From: Ancylobacter sp. IITR112
GTDB taxonomy: Bacteria; Pseudomonadota; Alphaproteobacteria; Rhizobiales; Xanthobacteraceae
Assembly (NCBI RefSeq): GCF_041415945.1
Contig: NZ_JBGCUS010000001.1
Span: forward strand, 4,310,501 to 4,374,500
Length of the DNA: 64,000 nucleotides
Direction of reading: 5' to 3'
Shown: piece by piece, positions 27,921-36,811 of the stretch
Layout: every line of letters starts with the position of its first letter
Numbering within the stretch: position 1 is the first letter of the stretch
The notes under the pieces: model-generated
Told to the model about the DNA's origin: nothing
Databases searched by the model: none
Seen by the model: the letters and a program-made list of their open reading frames with translations, nothing else
Made by a program: the position numbers and the translations under genes

Positions 27921-28436
27921 ATGACCTCTTTCCTCAGACTGGCGACGCTCGCCACCGTGCTTGCGATGGGCAATGTCGCGCAGGCGCAGAGCCCGGCACC
28001 CGCCGCGCCGCCCCCCTCCGCCGAGGCGGCGCAGCCTCTCGTCGACCTCTATAGTGAGGAGGACGCGCAGGCGACGCTGGATGCGCGGCTGGTGGCGCTG
28101 AAGACCGTCATCCGCCTGACCCCGGAGCAGGAGAAGCTGTGGCCGCCGGTGGAGGAGGCGATCCGCCACGCGGCGAGGAACGCCGCCGGTCGCGCCGCGG
28201 ACCGGGCAGAAGCTGAGCCGGCACAGGATTTTCTCGACGTGCTGGAGCGTCTCGCCGCGGCAGAAGCAGCCCGAGCCTCCGACCTCAATTCGATCGTCGC
28301 GGCGCTGAAGCCGCTGGTCGCCACGCTGAGCGTGGAGCAGAAGCGCCGCCTCCCGGCTTTTCTCGGCATGACCGACGATGCGGGCCGCCCGCAACCGACG
28401 CTGGAACTGTGGATTTTCGAGGCCGAGCAGGAATAG
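27921..28436 (+). CDS. Periplasmic Spy/LTXXQ-like protein
   Basis: This 171-residue exported protein has the signal peptide FLRLATLATVLAMGNVAQAQ. The mature part is helical with two LTXXQ-like segments, RLTPEQEKLWPPVEEAI and LSVEQKRRLPAFLGM. These are typical of the Spy/CpxP-related periplasmic chaperone or stress-sensor fold. GGAG lies about 9 bases before the ATG. It follows the secreted repeat protein by 38 bases and precedes a strong terminator, so the two probably form one small envelope operon. Confidence 0.8.
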   Translation: MTSFLRLATLATVLAMGNVAQAQSPAPAAPPPSAEAAQPLVDLYSEEDAQATLDARLVALKTVIRLTPEQEKLWPPVEEAIRHAARNAAGRAADRAEAEPAQDFLDVLERLAAAEAARASDLNSIVAALKPLVATLSVEQKRRLPAFLGMTDDAGRPQPTLELWIFEAEQE

Positions 28437-28530
28437 CGCCGCTAAGGCGCGCGGCCCGGCGGCAATTCGCGCCCGCCGGGCGGGCGAATATTGACCGCAC
28501 CGCCCCTTTCGCTAGAATTGCCGCCATCGG

Positions 28531-28564
28531 GTGCCGCCCCCGCAAGGGCGGCACGTTTCGTTTT
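28531..28564 (+). terminator. Rho-independent terminator upstream of argD
   Basis: GTGCCGCCC (28531-28539) pairs perfectly with GGGCGGCAC (28546-28554), followed by GTTTCGTTTT. It ends the two-gene envelope unit and lies 53 bases before argD, so argD must have its own promoter downstream of it or be read through it. Confidence 0.8.
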
Positions 28565-28616
28565 GGGCGGGCGCTGATCCTGTGCGGCGCTTCATGTTGA
28601 GAGAGGGAGGGGCGAG

Positions 28617-29825
28617 GTGATCACCCCCATCCTGCCGACCTATAACCGTGTCGACCTCGTCTTCGATCGGGGCGAGGGCGCCTGGCTGTTCACCAAGGAC
28701 GGGGAGCGATATCTCGACTTCACCGCCGGCATCGCGGTGAACGTGCTCGGCCACGCCCATCCCCATCTCGTGGCGGCGCTGACCGAACAGGCCGGCAAGC
28801 TCTGGCATCTGTCCAACCTTTTTCGCATCGAAGGCGGCGAGCGCCTCGCCGCGCGCCTCACCGCAGCGACCTTCGCCGACACCATGTTCTTCACGAACTC
28901 GGGTGCGGAGGCGCTGGAATGCGCGATCAAGATGGCGCGGAAGTACCATTCCGCCAGCGGCCAGCCCGAGCGCGCCCGCATCATCACCTTCGAGGGCGCC
29001 TTCCACGGCCGCACGCTGGCGACCATCGCCGCCGGCGGCAATGCGAAATATCTGGAGGGCTTCGGCCCGGCCATGCCCGGCTTCGACCAGGTGCCGTTCG
29101 GCGATCTCGACGCGGTGAAGGCGGCGATCGGCCCGGAGACCGGCGCCGTTCTCATCGAGCCGGTGCAGGGCGAGGGCGGCGTGCGCGCCGTCTCCTGGGC
29201 GTTCCTGCGCGAGCTGCGCGCGCTGTGCGACGCGCATGGCCTGCTGCTCATCCTCGACGAGGTGCAGTGCGGCGTCGGGCGCACCGGCAAGTTCTTCGCC
29301 CATGAATGGGCCGGTATCACCCCGGACATCATGGCCGTGGCCAAGGGCATTGGCGGCGGCTTCCCCGTCGGCGCCTGCCTCGCCACCGAGAACGCCGCCA
29401 AGGGCATGACCGCCGGCACGCATGGCTCGACCTATGGCGGCAACCCGCTGGCGATGAGCGTCGCCAATGCGGTGCTGGACGTGGTGCTGGAAGACGGCTT
29501 CCTCGACCGCGTGCTCGCCACTTCCGCCCGGCTGCGCCAGCGCCTCGCCGAGCTGAAGGACCGCCACCCGGCGGTGATCGCGGAAGTGCGCGGCGAGGGG
29601 CTGCTGCTCGGCCTGCGCACCGTGGTGCCGAACACGGATTTCATCGCCGCCATGCGCGCGGAAGGCATGCTCGCCCCCTCGGCGGCGGAGAATGTGGTGC
29701 GCCTGCTGCCGCCGCTGACCATTGGCGAGGCGGAAATCGACGCGGCGTTCGACAAGCTCGACGCCGCCTGCACGCGGATCGAGGCAGTGCTGAAGGCCTC
29801 GGCCGCGAAGGGAGCGGCGGCATGA
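28617..29825 (+). CDS. argD: Acetylornithine aminotransferase
   Basis: This PLP enzyme converts N-acetylglutamate semialdehyde to N-acetylornithine in arginine synthesis (family members may also act in lysine synthesis). It has 402 residues. Motifs are [17 protein letters not shown] near the N-terminus, [30 protein letters not shown], and the PLP lysine in [14 protein letters not shown] (Lys243). The GTG start follows GAGGGGCGAG. The gene overlaps argF by 4 bases (ATGA), so the two are translationally coupled. Confidence 0.97.
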   Translation: MITPILPTYNRVDLVFDRGEGAWLFTKDGERYLDFTAGIAVNVLGHAHPHLVAALTEQAGKLWHLSNLFRIEGGERLAARLTAATFADTMFFTNSGAEALECAIKMARKYHSASGQPERARIITFEGAFHGRTLATIAAGGNAKYLEGFGPAMPGFDQVPFGDLDAVKAAIGPETGAVLIEPVQGEGGVRAVSWAFLRELRALCDAHGLLLILDEVQCGVGRTGKFFAHEWAGITPDIMAVAKGIGGGFPVGACLATENAAKGMTAGTHGSTYGGNPLAMSVANAVLDVVLEDGFLDRVLATSARLRQRLAELKDRHPAVIAEVRGEGLLLGLRTVVPNTDFIAAMRAEGMLAPSAAENVVRLLPPLTIGEAEIDAAFDKLDAACTRIEAVLKASAAKGAAA

Positions 29826-30760
29826 ACGCGCATCATCGGGGTGCGGTGAAGCACTTTCTCGACCTTGACCAGATGCCGGCGGACGAACTGCGCGCGGTGA
29901 TGGAGCTGTCGAAGAGCCTGAAGAGCCGCCGCCGCGAAGTGGCGATGGAGCGGCCCTTTGCCGGCAAAGCGCTGGCGATGGTGTTCGATCAGCCCTCGAC
30001 CCGCACGCGCATTTCCTTCGATCTCGCCATGCGCCAGCTTGGCGGCGAGACGCTGATGCTGACCGGCGCGGAGATGCAGCTCGGGCGGGGCGAGACCATC
30101 GCCGACACCGCCCGCGTGCTTTCGCGCTATGTCGACGCGATCATGATCCGCATTCTCGACCACGCGGCGCTGGCCGAACTCGCCGAGCATGCCACCGTCC
30201 CCGTGATCAACGGGCTGACGCGCGATTCCCATCCCTGCCAGATCATGGCCGATGTGCTTACCTTCGAGGAGCATCGCGGGCCGATCACCGGGCGCACCGT
30301 CGCCTGGACCGGCGACGCCAATAATGTGCTGGTGTCCTGGGTGCATGCGGCGCAGCGCTTCGACTTCGCGCTCAACGTCGCCACGCCGCCCGAACTGGCC
30401 CCGCGTCCCGCGCTGGTGAACTGGGTGCGCGAGACCGGCGCCAAGGTCACCTTCGGCCATGAAGCGGAAGCGGCGGTGGAAGGCGCGGACTGCGTCGTCA
30501 CCGACACCTGGGTGTCGATGGGCGATGCCGAGGCCGAACGCCGGCACAATCTGCTGAAACCCTTCCAGGTGAATGGCGCGCTGATGCGGCGGGCGGCGAA
30601 GGATGCGCTGTTCATGCACTGCCTGCCGGCGCATCGCGGCGAGGAAGTCACCGACGAGGTGATGGACGGTCCGCAATCGGTGGTGTTCGACGAGGCGGAG
30701 AACCGGCTGCACGCGCAGAAGGGCATCCTCGCCTGGTGCCTCGAAGGCGCGGTGGCCTAG
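29822..30760 (+). CDS. argF: Ornithine carbamoyltransferase
   Basis: This cytoplasmic enzyme joins carbamoyl phosphate to ornithine to give citrulline. It has 312 residues. Diagnostic motifs are the carbamoyl-phosphate loop STRTR in [22 protein letters not shown], and the ornithine-site [11 protein letters not shown]. It is coupled to argD and followed by hslO after a gap that contains a palindromic repeat. The argE gene lies nearby on the other strand. Confidence 0.97.
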   Translation: MNAHHRGAVKHFLDLDQMPADELRAVMELSKSLKSRRREVAMERPFAGKALAMVFDQPSTRTRISFDLAMRQLGGETLMLTGAEMQLGRGETIADTARVLSRYVDAIMIRILDHAALAELAEHATVPVINGLTRDSHPCQIMADVLTFEEHRGPITGRTVAWTGDANNVLVSWVHAAQRFDFALNVATPPELAPRPALVNWVRETGAKVTFGHEAEAAVEGADCVVTDTWVSMGDAEAERRHNLLKPFQVNGALMRRAAKDALFMHCLPAHRGEEVTDEVMDGPQSVVFDEAENRLHAQKGILAWCLEGAVA

Positions 30761-30768
30761 CGCCAAGC

Positions 30769-30856
30769 GTCATCCCGGCCGAAGCGCAGCGTCGTGCCGG
30801 GATGGCTGTCCATCCTGAAGCCGCTCCCGGATCGGCCTGCCGCCGTCCGGGATGAC
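30769..30856. repeat. REP-like palindromic element, copy 2
   Basis: GTCATCCCGG (30769-30778) and its reverse complement CCGGGATGAC (30847-30856) bracket a GC-rich insert. An inner palindrome CATCCCGG/CCGGGATG lies at 30771-30804. The left decamer is identical to that at 8191. The element fills most of the argF-hslO gap and could fold as a transcript 3' end. Confidence 0.55.
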
Positions 30857-30923
30857 AGCACCTGCGGGGCGTCCTCCGGCCCCCTCGCACATTCCCGGCG
30901 GCGCTCCTATATGGGCGGGCGAC

Positions 30924-31964
30924 ATGACAACACACAGCGCTTCTCCCTCCCCGGCCTCTCGTGGGCCCGATCCCCGCGCGGTCGACGACCGCGTGACCCC
31001 GTTCCACATTGACGGGCTCGATGTGCGCGGGCGCGTCGTGCGTCTGGGCACCAGCCTCGACGCCGTGCTCGCGCATCACGACTACCCCGCCCCGGTCAAG
31101 CGTCTGCTCGGCGAGGCCGTGGCGCTCACCGTGCTGCTCGGCTCGACGCTGAAGATTCAGGGCCGCTTCATTTTGCAGACCCGCACCGACGGGCCGGTCG
31201 ACCTGCTGGTGGTGGATTTCGCCGCGCCGCAGGATGTGCGCGCCTATGCCCGCTTCGATGCGGAGCGGCTGGAGGCGATGCAGGCGGCGCTGCCGTCCGG
31301 CGCCGGCTTCGACAGCGGCGCGCTGCTCGGCCATGGCCATCTCGCCATGACCATCGACCAGGGGCTGAGCGTTAACCGCTATCAGGGCGTGGTGGCGCTG
31401 GATGGCGAGGGGCTGGAAGCCGCGGCGCACCAGTATTTCACCCAGTCGGAACAGATCCCCACCCGGGTGCGCCTCGCGGTGGCGGAGGAGATGCACCCGG
31501 GCGGCGCGCCGTCCTCCTGGCGGGCCGGCGGGCTGATGGTGCAGTTCCTGCCGACCGAGGGCGGGCGGGTGCGCCCGGTCGACCTGCATCCCGGCGATGC
31601 GCCGGAAGGCACCGAACTGCCCGAGACGGACGAGGACGACGCCTGGGTCGAGACGCTCTCCATCATGGGCACGGTGGAGGATGTGGAACTGGTCGATGCC
31701 GACCTGTCCAGCGAGCGGCTGCTGTTCCGCCTGTTCCACGAGCGCGGCGTGCGGGTGTTCGACACCGAGGCCGTGGTCGCCAAATGCTCCTGCTCGCGCG
31801 AGCGGGTGATGAACGTGCTCTCCAGCTTCACGCGGGAAGAGCGCGACAGCCTGGTCGAAGACGGCAAGATCGGCGTCACCTGCGAATTCTGCGGCCGCAC
31901 CTATGACTTCAAGGCCGAGGAAGTCGTCGAGAGCGGCGAGGCGGGGGACGCGGCGCAAGGCTGA
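30924..31964 (+). CDS. hslO: Hsp33 redox-regulated molecular chaperone
   Basis: Hsp33 is a cytoplasmic holdase activated by oxidation. The 346-residue product has the N-terminal chaperone domain. Near the C-terminus is the four-cysteine zinc switch, CSCSRERV and CEFCGRTY (CXC plus CXXC). The ATG at 30924 gives MTTHSASPS and then a short low-complexity arm before the conserved VTPFHIDGLDVRGRVV. An upstream in-frame ATG would run into the repeat. It is convergent with argE, and a 15-bp hairpin separates the two. Confidence 0.95.
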   Translation: MTTHSASPSPASRGPDPRAVDDRVTPFHIDGLDVRGRVVRLGTSLDAVLAHHDYPAPVKRLLGEAVALTVLLGSTLKIQGRFILQTRTDGPVDLLVVDFAAPQDVRAYARFDAERLEAMQAALPSGAGFDSGALLGHGHLAMTIDQGLSVNRYQGVVALDGEGLEAAAHQYFTQSEQIPTRVRLAVAEEMHPGGAPSSWRAGGLMVQFLPTEGGRVRPVDLHPGDAPEGTELPETDEDDAWVETLSIMGTVEDVELVDADLSSERLLFRLFHERGVRVFDTEAVVAKCSCSRERVMNVLSSFTREERDSLVEDGKIGVTCEFCGRTYDFKAEEVVESGEAGDAAQG

Positions 31965-32026
31965 GCCCCGAGGGCTGAGCCCCGCCGCGATCTTCCACCG
32001 TTTCGCCCGCTCGGAACGTCATGAAC

Positions 32027-32059
32027 CCATGGTGCTCGGCCCCTGGCCGGGCACCATGG
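32027..32059. terminator. 15-bp hairpin between convergent hslO and argE
   Basis: Bases 32027-32041 and 32045-32059 pair over 15 positions with one G-T wobble and a 3-base loop. The core is CCATGGTGC/GCACCATGG. It lies in the 113-base gap between two convergent stops and could act on both strands, although neither side has a T run. Confidence 0.5.
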
Positions 32060-32077
32060 CGCTTCAGCGCACGCCGC

Positions 32078-33241
32078 CTACCCCGCGCATTCCGCGATGA
32101 GCCCGGCGAGAAACCGCTCGCAGGCGCGAAGCTGGGCGATCTCGATATATTCGTCCGGCTTGTGCGCCTGGTCGATCGAGCCCGGCCCGCAGATGATGGT
32201 CGGGATACCCTGCGCCTGGAAATGCCCGCCCTCGGTGCCGTAGGAGACGGTATGGGTGCGATTCTGCCCGGCGAGGCGCAGCGCCAGCGTTTCCGCCGGC
32301 GAGCCCGGCTGGGGGCTGAGCGGCGGCACCTTGTAGATGAAATCAGTGGTGATCGAGGATTCCGGCGCCGTCTCGCGCAGCTTCGGCAGCACCACGCTTT
32401 CCGCGAAGCGGGTGAAGCGGTCCAGCAGCGCGTCCTCGTCAAAGCCGGGCAGGCCGCGCACATTCCAGCGCAGGTGGCATTCGCGCGGCACGATGTTGCC
32501 GGCGGTGCCGCCGCCCACCACCGTCACCTGCACCGTGGTGGAGGGCGGGTCGAAGCGGCTGGAAGCATCGCCCGCCGCGACCAGTTCGGCGCGCGCGCGG
32601 TCGAGTTCGCCGATCAGTTCGGCGGCGGCGAAGATGGCATTGGCACCGAGCTGGGGCATGGAGGAATGCGCCTCGCGCCCGGTGACGGTCGTGACATAGG
32701 CGATGCCGGATTTATGCGCGTCCACCACCCGCATCGAGGTGGGCTCGCCGACGATGCACGCGCGCGGCAGCGGCAGATCCACCCCCAGCCGGCGCACCGC
32801 CGGCACCACGCCGGTGCAGCCGACTTCCTCGTCATAGGAGACGAGAAGATGGATGGGAGTCGCCAGCGGGCGCGCCACCATATCCGGCACCATGGCGAGG
32901 CAGCAGGCGAGAAAGCCCTTCATGTCGCAGGAGCCGCGCCCATAGACCTTGTCGTCGAGCGGCGTCAGGGTGAACGGGTCGGTGCTCCAGGGCTGGCCGT
33001 CCACCGGCACCACGTCGGAATGGCCGGAGAGGCAGACCCCGCCGACGCCGGACGGGCCGATGGTGGCGAACAGGCTCGCCTTGTCGCCGGCCTCGCTGGG
33101 GATGATCGTGCCCTCAATGCCGAAGGCGGCGAGGTAGTCGCGCACGAAGGCGATGAGGTCGAGATTGGAGTTGCGGCTCGTCGTGTCGAAGGCGACCAGA
33201 TAGGCCAGCAATTCCTCGGTCGTCGTCCGTACGGCAAGCAT
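32078..33241 (-). CDS. argE: Acetylornithine deacetylase (ArgE, M20 family)
   Basis: This zinc peptidase-family enzyme hydrolyses N-acetylornithine to ornithine in arginine synthesis. The 387-residue product has M20 metal-site motifs: GHSDVVPVDG (His and Asp ligands), GSCDMKG, and YDEEVGCTG with the catalytic Glu pair. A distal His lies in GTEGGHFQ. The ATG at 33241 is preferred because GAGG lies about 10 bases upstream and the product begins MLAVRTTTEELLAYLVAFDTT. An in-frame start 11 codons upstream is possible. Together with argD and argF, three arginine genes lie within 4.6 kb. Confidence 0.95.
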   Translation of the reverse strand: MLAVRTTTEELLAYLVAFDTTSRNSNLDLIAFVRDYLAAFGIEGTIIPSEAGDKASLFATIGPSGVGGVCLSGHSDVVPVDGQPWSTDPFTLTPLDDKVYGRGSCDMKGFLACCLAMVPDMVARPLATPIHLLVSYDEEVGCTGVVPAVRRLGVDLPLPRACIVGEPTSMRVVDAHKSGIAYVTTVTGREAHSSMPQLGANAIFAAAELIGELDRARAELVAAGDASSRFDPPSTTVQVTVVGGGTAGNIVPRECHLRWNVRGLPGFDEDALLDRFTRFAESVVLPKLRETAPESSITTDFIYKVPPLSPQPGSPAETLALRLAGQNRTHTVSYGTEGGHFQAQGIPTIICGPGSIDQAHKPDEYIEIAQLRACERFLAGLIAECAG

Positions 33242-33298
33242 GGGGGAATCCTCGTCTCGATAGGCCGCCAGCATAGAGGCTTATGCTGCGCCGCCAAA

Positions 33299-34750
33299 CT
33301 AGCGCCGCCAGAAACTCGGCAGGAACAGCACCAGCACGGTGAACAATTCCAGCCGCCCCAGCAGCATGGCGAAGGACAGCAGCCAGATCACATGATCGGG
33401 CAGGCTGGCGAAATTCTGCGCCGGCCCCACCACCGGGCCGAGGCCGGGACCGACATTGGCCAGCGCGGTGATGGCGGCGGAAAAAGCGGTGATGAGATCG
33501 AAGCCCAGCAGATTGATGGCGATGGCGACCAGCAGGAAGCTGGCGAGATAGAGAAAGGCGAAGGACAGCACCGAGGCCACCACATCGTCGCCGATCGGCT
33601 TGCCGCCATAGAGCACTGGGAAAACGCCATGGGGATAGATGACCCGCTTGAGGTGCTGCTTCAGCGACGAGCCGAGAATGGCGATGCGGAAGCTCTTCAT
33701 GCCGCCGGCGGTGGAGCCGGTGCAGGCGCCGAGGAACATCACCACGAAATAGAGCGCCTCGGTCGGCGGGCCCCAATGGGTGAAGTCCACCGTGACGAAG
33801 CCGGTGGTGGACATCAGCGACACCACGTTGAACAGCGCGAAGCGCAGCGCCGTCTCGCCCTGGTTGATGCCGCCGCTGACCTGCTGGATCGTGGAGACGA
33901 CGGCGAACAGCGCCACCAGCGACAGGAAAAGCCGCACCTCGGCATTGGCGAACAGCCGGCTGAAATCGCCGGCCAGCACGCGGACATAGAGCACGAAGGG
34001 CAGCGAGCCCGAGAGCATGAACACGATCGCCGCATAGTCGATGGCCGGGCTGTTGAAATAGCCGATCGAGGCGTCGTGGGTGGAGAAGCCGCCGGTCGAG
34101 ATCGTCGCCATGGCATGGGCGACGGCGTCGAACACGCTCATGCCGCAAAAGCCATAGGTGAGGGCGCAGGCGAAGGTGAGGAACAGATAGGAGGCGAGAA
34201 TGCCCTTGGCCATCTGCGCCGCGCGCGGCAGCAGCTTCTCTGACTTGTCGGAGGATTCGGCGCGGAAAAGCTGCATGCCGCCGATCCGCATCATCGGCAG
34301 CAGCGCAATGGCCATGACAATGATGCCGATGCCGCCATACCAGTGCAGGAAGGCACGCCAGATCAGCAGCCCCGGCGGGCGGTGGTCGAGCCCGCCAATG
34401 ACGGTGGCGCCTGTGGTGGTGAGCCCGCTCATCGCCTCGAAATAGGCGTCGGCCAGCGACAGGTCGGTTTCCGCCCACATGAAAGGAATGGCGGCGAAGG
34501 CCGATAGCAGCACCCAGCTCAGCGCGGTGAGCACGAAGGCCTGGCGCAGCGACAGTTTCTGAACCTCGCTGGAGCGGCCGGCCAGCCACAGCGACAGCCC
34601 GACAAAGACGGTGATCACGGAGGAGGCGGCATAGGCGAGGACATCGCCGCCGCCGGCGACGAGATCGACCATCGCCGGAATCATCATCGTCGTGCCGAGA
34701 ACGGCGAGGAGGACGCCGAGAATGGCGGCGATCGGGCGGAAGTCGATCAC
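33299..34750 (-). CDS. trkH: Trk-type potassium uptake membrane subunit
   Basis: This 483-residue TrkH/KtrB-family channel subunit imports K+ across the inner membrane. The four selectivity-filter loops can be seen: LTTTGATVIGG, ATISTGGFSTHDASIG, SLMSTTGFVTVDF, and ALANVGPGLGPV. TrkH needs a cytosolic TrkA-type partner. None is in the window. It lies between argE and apaG on the same strand, with a 105-base gap upstream. Confidence 0.95.
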   Translation of the reverse strand: MIDFRPIAAILGVLLAVLGTTMMIPAMVDLVAGGGDVLAYAASSVITVFVGLSLWLAGRSSEVQKLSLRQAFVLTALSWVLLSAFAAIPFMWAETDLSLADAYFEAMSGLTTTGATVIGGLDHRPPGLLIWRAFLHWYGGIGIIVMAIALLPMMRIGGMQLFRAESSDKSEKLLPRAAQMAKGILASYLFLTFACALTYGFCGMSVFDAVAHAMATISTGGFSTHDASIGYFNSPAIDYAAIVFMLSGSLPFVLYVRVLAGDFSRLFANAEVRLFLSLVALFAVVSTIQQVSGGINQGETALRFALFNVVSLMSTTGFVTVDFTHWGPPTEALYFVVMFLGACTGSTAGGMKSFRIAILGSSLKQHLKRVIYPHGVFPVLYGGKPIGDDVVASVLSFAFLYLASFLLVAIAINLLGFDLITAFSAAITALANVGPGLGPVVGPAQNFASLPDHVIWLLSFAMLLGRLELFTVLVLFLPSFWRR

Positions 34751-34855
34751 GGGATCAGGAGACCGTTCGGCGCGGCGGGGGACCCGCCAAGGAAAGCTGG
34801 CGCCAGCATAGCCGCTTCAACGCAGGGCCGGAAGCCGCCCGCGCGGGCCATCCCG

Positions 34856-35248
34856 TCAGTTCAGCGTCCGCGCCTCGCCCGGCACGTCGAGCGAGAAGGC
34901 CGGCACCTCGGCCTCGAAGCTCTCGCCCGTGGCGGTCTGCAGCCCGTAGCGGCCTTCCATGATGCCGGTGGAGGTCGGCAGCGGCACGCCGCTGGTATAT
35001 TCGAAATGCGCGCCCGGCGGCAGCACCGGCTGTTCGCCCACCACGCCGGCGCCGCGCACTTCCTGCACGCGGCCCAGCGCGTCGGTGATGATCCAGTGCC
35101 GGGTGAGCAGGCGCACCGTGTCGAGGCCGAGATTGACGATCTCGATCGTATAGGCCCAGAAATACTGGCTACGCTCGGGATCGGAGCGTTCGGGCGCAAA
35201 GCGCGGCGTCACCGTCACCTGCACGCCTTTCGTCGTCGCCCGATACAT
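34856..35248 (-). CDS. apaG: ApaG/Co2+-Mg2+ efflux-associated protein
   Basis: This is a 130-residue single-domain protein of the ApaG immunoglobulin-like fold. It has the characteristic YFWAYTIEIVNLG, then RLLTRHWIITDALGRVQEV and the GxGVVGEQPVLPPGAHFEYTS-type block. ApaG is linked to cobalt/magnesium resistance in Salmonella, but its molecular activity is unresolved. It lies 116 bases downstream of metZ on the same strand. Confidence 0.95.
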   Translation of the reverse strand: MYRATTKGVQVTVTPRFAPERSDPERSQYFWAYTIEIVNLGLDTVRLLTRHWIITDALGRVQEVRGAGVVGEQPVLPPGAHFEYTSGVPLPTSTGIMEGRYGLQTATGESFEAEVPAFSLDVPGEARTLN

Positions 35249-35364
35249 GCCCGCTCTCCCGGCCCCCCGAATCGCCCAAGTCCCACTAATGAAAGGCCTT
35301 CGGTGCCGGAGGGCAAGGCGGCGGCGGGTAACGCCTGCGTTTTGTGCCGCCGCCGCTTACCGTT

Positions 35365-36573
35365 TCACACTGCCTTCAGCGCCCGGGCGATGTCGTCGGT
35401 GAGGTCGTCCACATGTTCGAGGCCGACCGAAAGCCGCACCATGCCGTCGAGAATGCCCATTTCGGCGCGCGCCTCGGGCGTGAAACGCTGATGTGTGGTG
35501 GTGGCGGGATGGGTGACGAGGCTCTTGGCGTCGCCGAGATTGTTGGAGATGCGCACCACCTTGAGCTGGTTGAGGAAACGGAACGCGCCGGCCTTGCCGC
35601 CCTCCACCTCGAAGGTCACCAGCGTGCCGCCGCCGCGCATCTGCCGCGTCGCCAGCGCGTGCTGGGGATGATCGGCGCGCCAGGGATAGAGCACGCGGCT
35701 TATGCCCGCGAGCCCCGCCAGCCGGTCGGCCAGCGTGGCGGCGCTCGCCTGCGCACGCTCGACCCGCAGCGGCAGCGTCTCCAGCCCCTTCAGCATCACC
35801 CAGGCATTGAAGGGCGAGACGGAGGGCCCGGTCTGGCGCAGGAAGGTCTGCAGATGGTCGGTGAGGAATTTCTCCGAACACAGCACCACGCCGGCGAGGC
35901 AGCGGCCCTGACCGTCAATATGCTTGGTGGCGGAATAGACCACCACATCCGCGCCGAGGCTGAGCGGGCTCTGCAGCATCGGCGTGGCGAAGACGTTATC
36001 GACGATGAGGCAGGCGCCGGCGGCCTTGGAGATGTCCGCCACCGCCGCGATGTCGACCAGTTCCAGCGTCGGGTTGGTCGGGCTTTCCAGGAAGAAGACC
36101 TTGGTTTCCGGCCGCACCGCCGCCTTCCAGGCGGCGAGGTCGGTGCCGTCGACCAGGGTGGAGGCGATGCCGAAGCGCGGCAGCAATTCCTCGATCACAT
36201 AGCGGCAGGAGCCGAACAGCGCCCGCGCCGCCACCACATGGTCGCCGGCCTTGAGCTGGCACAGCAGCGAGGCGGTGACGGCGGCCATGCCGGAGGCGGT
36301 GGCGCGGGCGACTTCCGCCCCTTCCAGCAGCGCGAGGCGGCTCTCGAACATCGCCGCCGTCGGGTTGGAATAGCGGGTGTAGATGAAGCCGGGATCCTCG
36401 CCCTTGAAGCGGGCTTCGGCCTGCTCGGCGCTCTCATAGACATAGCCCTGGGTGAGGTAGAGCGCTTCCGCCGTCTCGCCGAAGGGCGAGCGCAGAATGC
36501 CGCCCTGCACGAGGCGCGTCTCGGGCCGCAGCGCGGCGATGTCGGCGGGGGAGAGTTTGGGCGTGTCGGTCAT
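35365..36573 (-). CDS. metZ: O-succinylhomoserine sulfhydrylase
   Basis: This PLP enzyme makes homocysteine directly from O-succinylhomoserine and sulfide, one step before methionine. The 402-residue product belongs to the Cys/Met metabolism PLP family, with YSRYSNPT-like YTRYSNPTAAMFE and the PLP lysine in YSATKHIDGQGRC. The N-terminus DIAALRPETRLVQGGILRSPFGE is typical of MetZ. A SAM-II riboswitch upstream confirms methionine control. CGGAG lies 8 bases before the ATG. Confidence 0.96.
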   Translation of the reverse strand: MTDTPKLSPADIAALRPETRLVQGGILRSPFGETAEALYLTQGYVYESAEQAEARFKGEDPGFIYTRYSNPTAAMFESRLALLEGAEVARATASGMAAVTASLLCQLKAGDHVVAARALFGSCRYVIEELLPRFGIASTLVDGTDLAAWKAAVRPETKVFFLESPTNPTLELVDIAAVADISKAAGACLIVDNVFATPMLQSPLSLGADVVVYSATKHIDGQGRCLAGVVLCSEKFLTDHLQTFLRQTGPSVSPFNAWVMLKGLETLPLRVERAQASAATLADRLAGLAGISRVLYPWRADHPQHALATRQMRGGGTLVTFEVEGGKAGAFRFLNQLKVVRISNNLGDAKSLVTHPATTTHQRFTPEARAEMGILDGMVRLSVGLEHVDDLTDDIARALKAV

Positions 36574-36599
36574 CTGCGGCTCCGGTCTCGTGCAGTGAA

Positions 36600-36631
36600 C
36601 CGGGGTCGCTCGCGCTCACGCGCGGCCCCGG
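36600..36631 (-). promoter_or_regulatory. Expression-platform hairpin between SAM-II aptamer and metZ
   Basis: A GC-rich hairpin with outer arms CCGGGG and CCCCGG lies between the aptamer and the metZ start. Its 5' arm on the minus strand overlaps the last bases of the aptamer's pseudoknot strand, so the two structures would compete. It therefore could be the switching element. This is inference from base pairing only. Confidence 0.5.
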
Positions 36632-36687
36632 CCTTTTTAGCAACCTTGTTTAGCGTGGCGGCAAGCCGGCCGGCTCAAATGACCACG
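36628..36687 (-). ncRNA. SAM-II riboswitch upstream of metZ
   Basis: The minus strand shows the SAM-II pattern: 5' stem arm CGTGGT, loop ATTTGAGCC, GGCTTGC, 3' arm GCCACG and the hallmark GCTAAAAAGG near the end. CGTGGT/GCCACG pair as P1, and CCGGCC with the terminal GGCCGG can form the pseudoknot stem. This class binds S-adenosylmethionine and lowers expression of methionine genes in alphaproteobacteria. It precedes metZ by about 55 bases, the expected gene context. Confidence 0.9.
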
Positions 36688-36811
36688 TCGATGCCTTTCG
36701 CTTACTCCCGTGCCGGGCGGCGCGTCAAGCGGACTCCACATGCGGCTTGGCGCCGTCGGGCGCGTCCGCTAAAGCCATGGCACGGTTAGCGCGCAGCGAC
36801 GGAGCGGCAGA

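Noticed and set aside
36600..36640. Plus-strand Rho-independent terminator (GC hairpin followed by CCTTTTTAG)
   Set aside because: No plus-strand gene lies upstream; the T run is the complement of the conserved A run of the SAM-II aptamer, so the resemblance is accidental.
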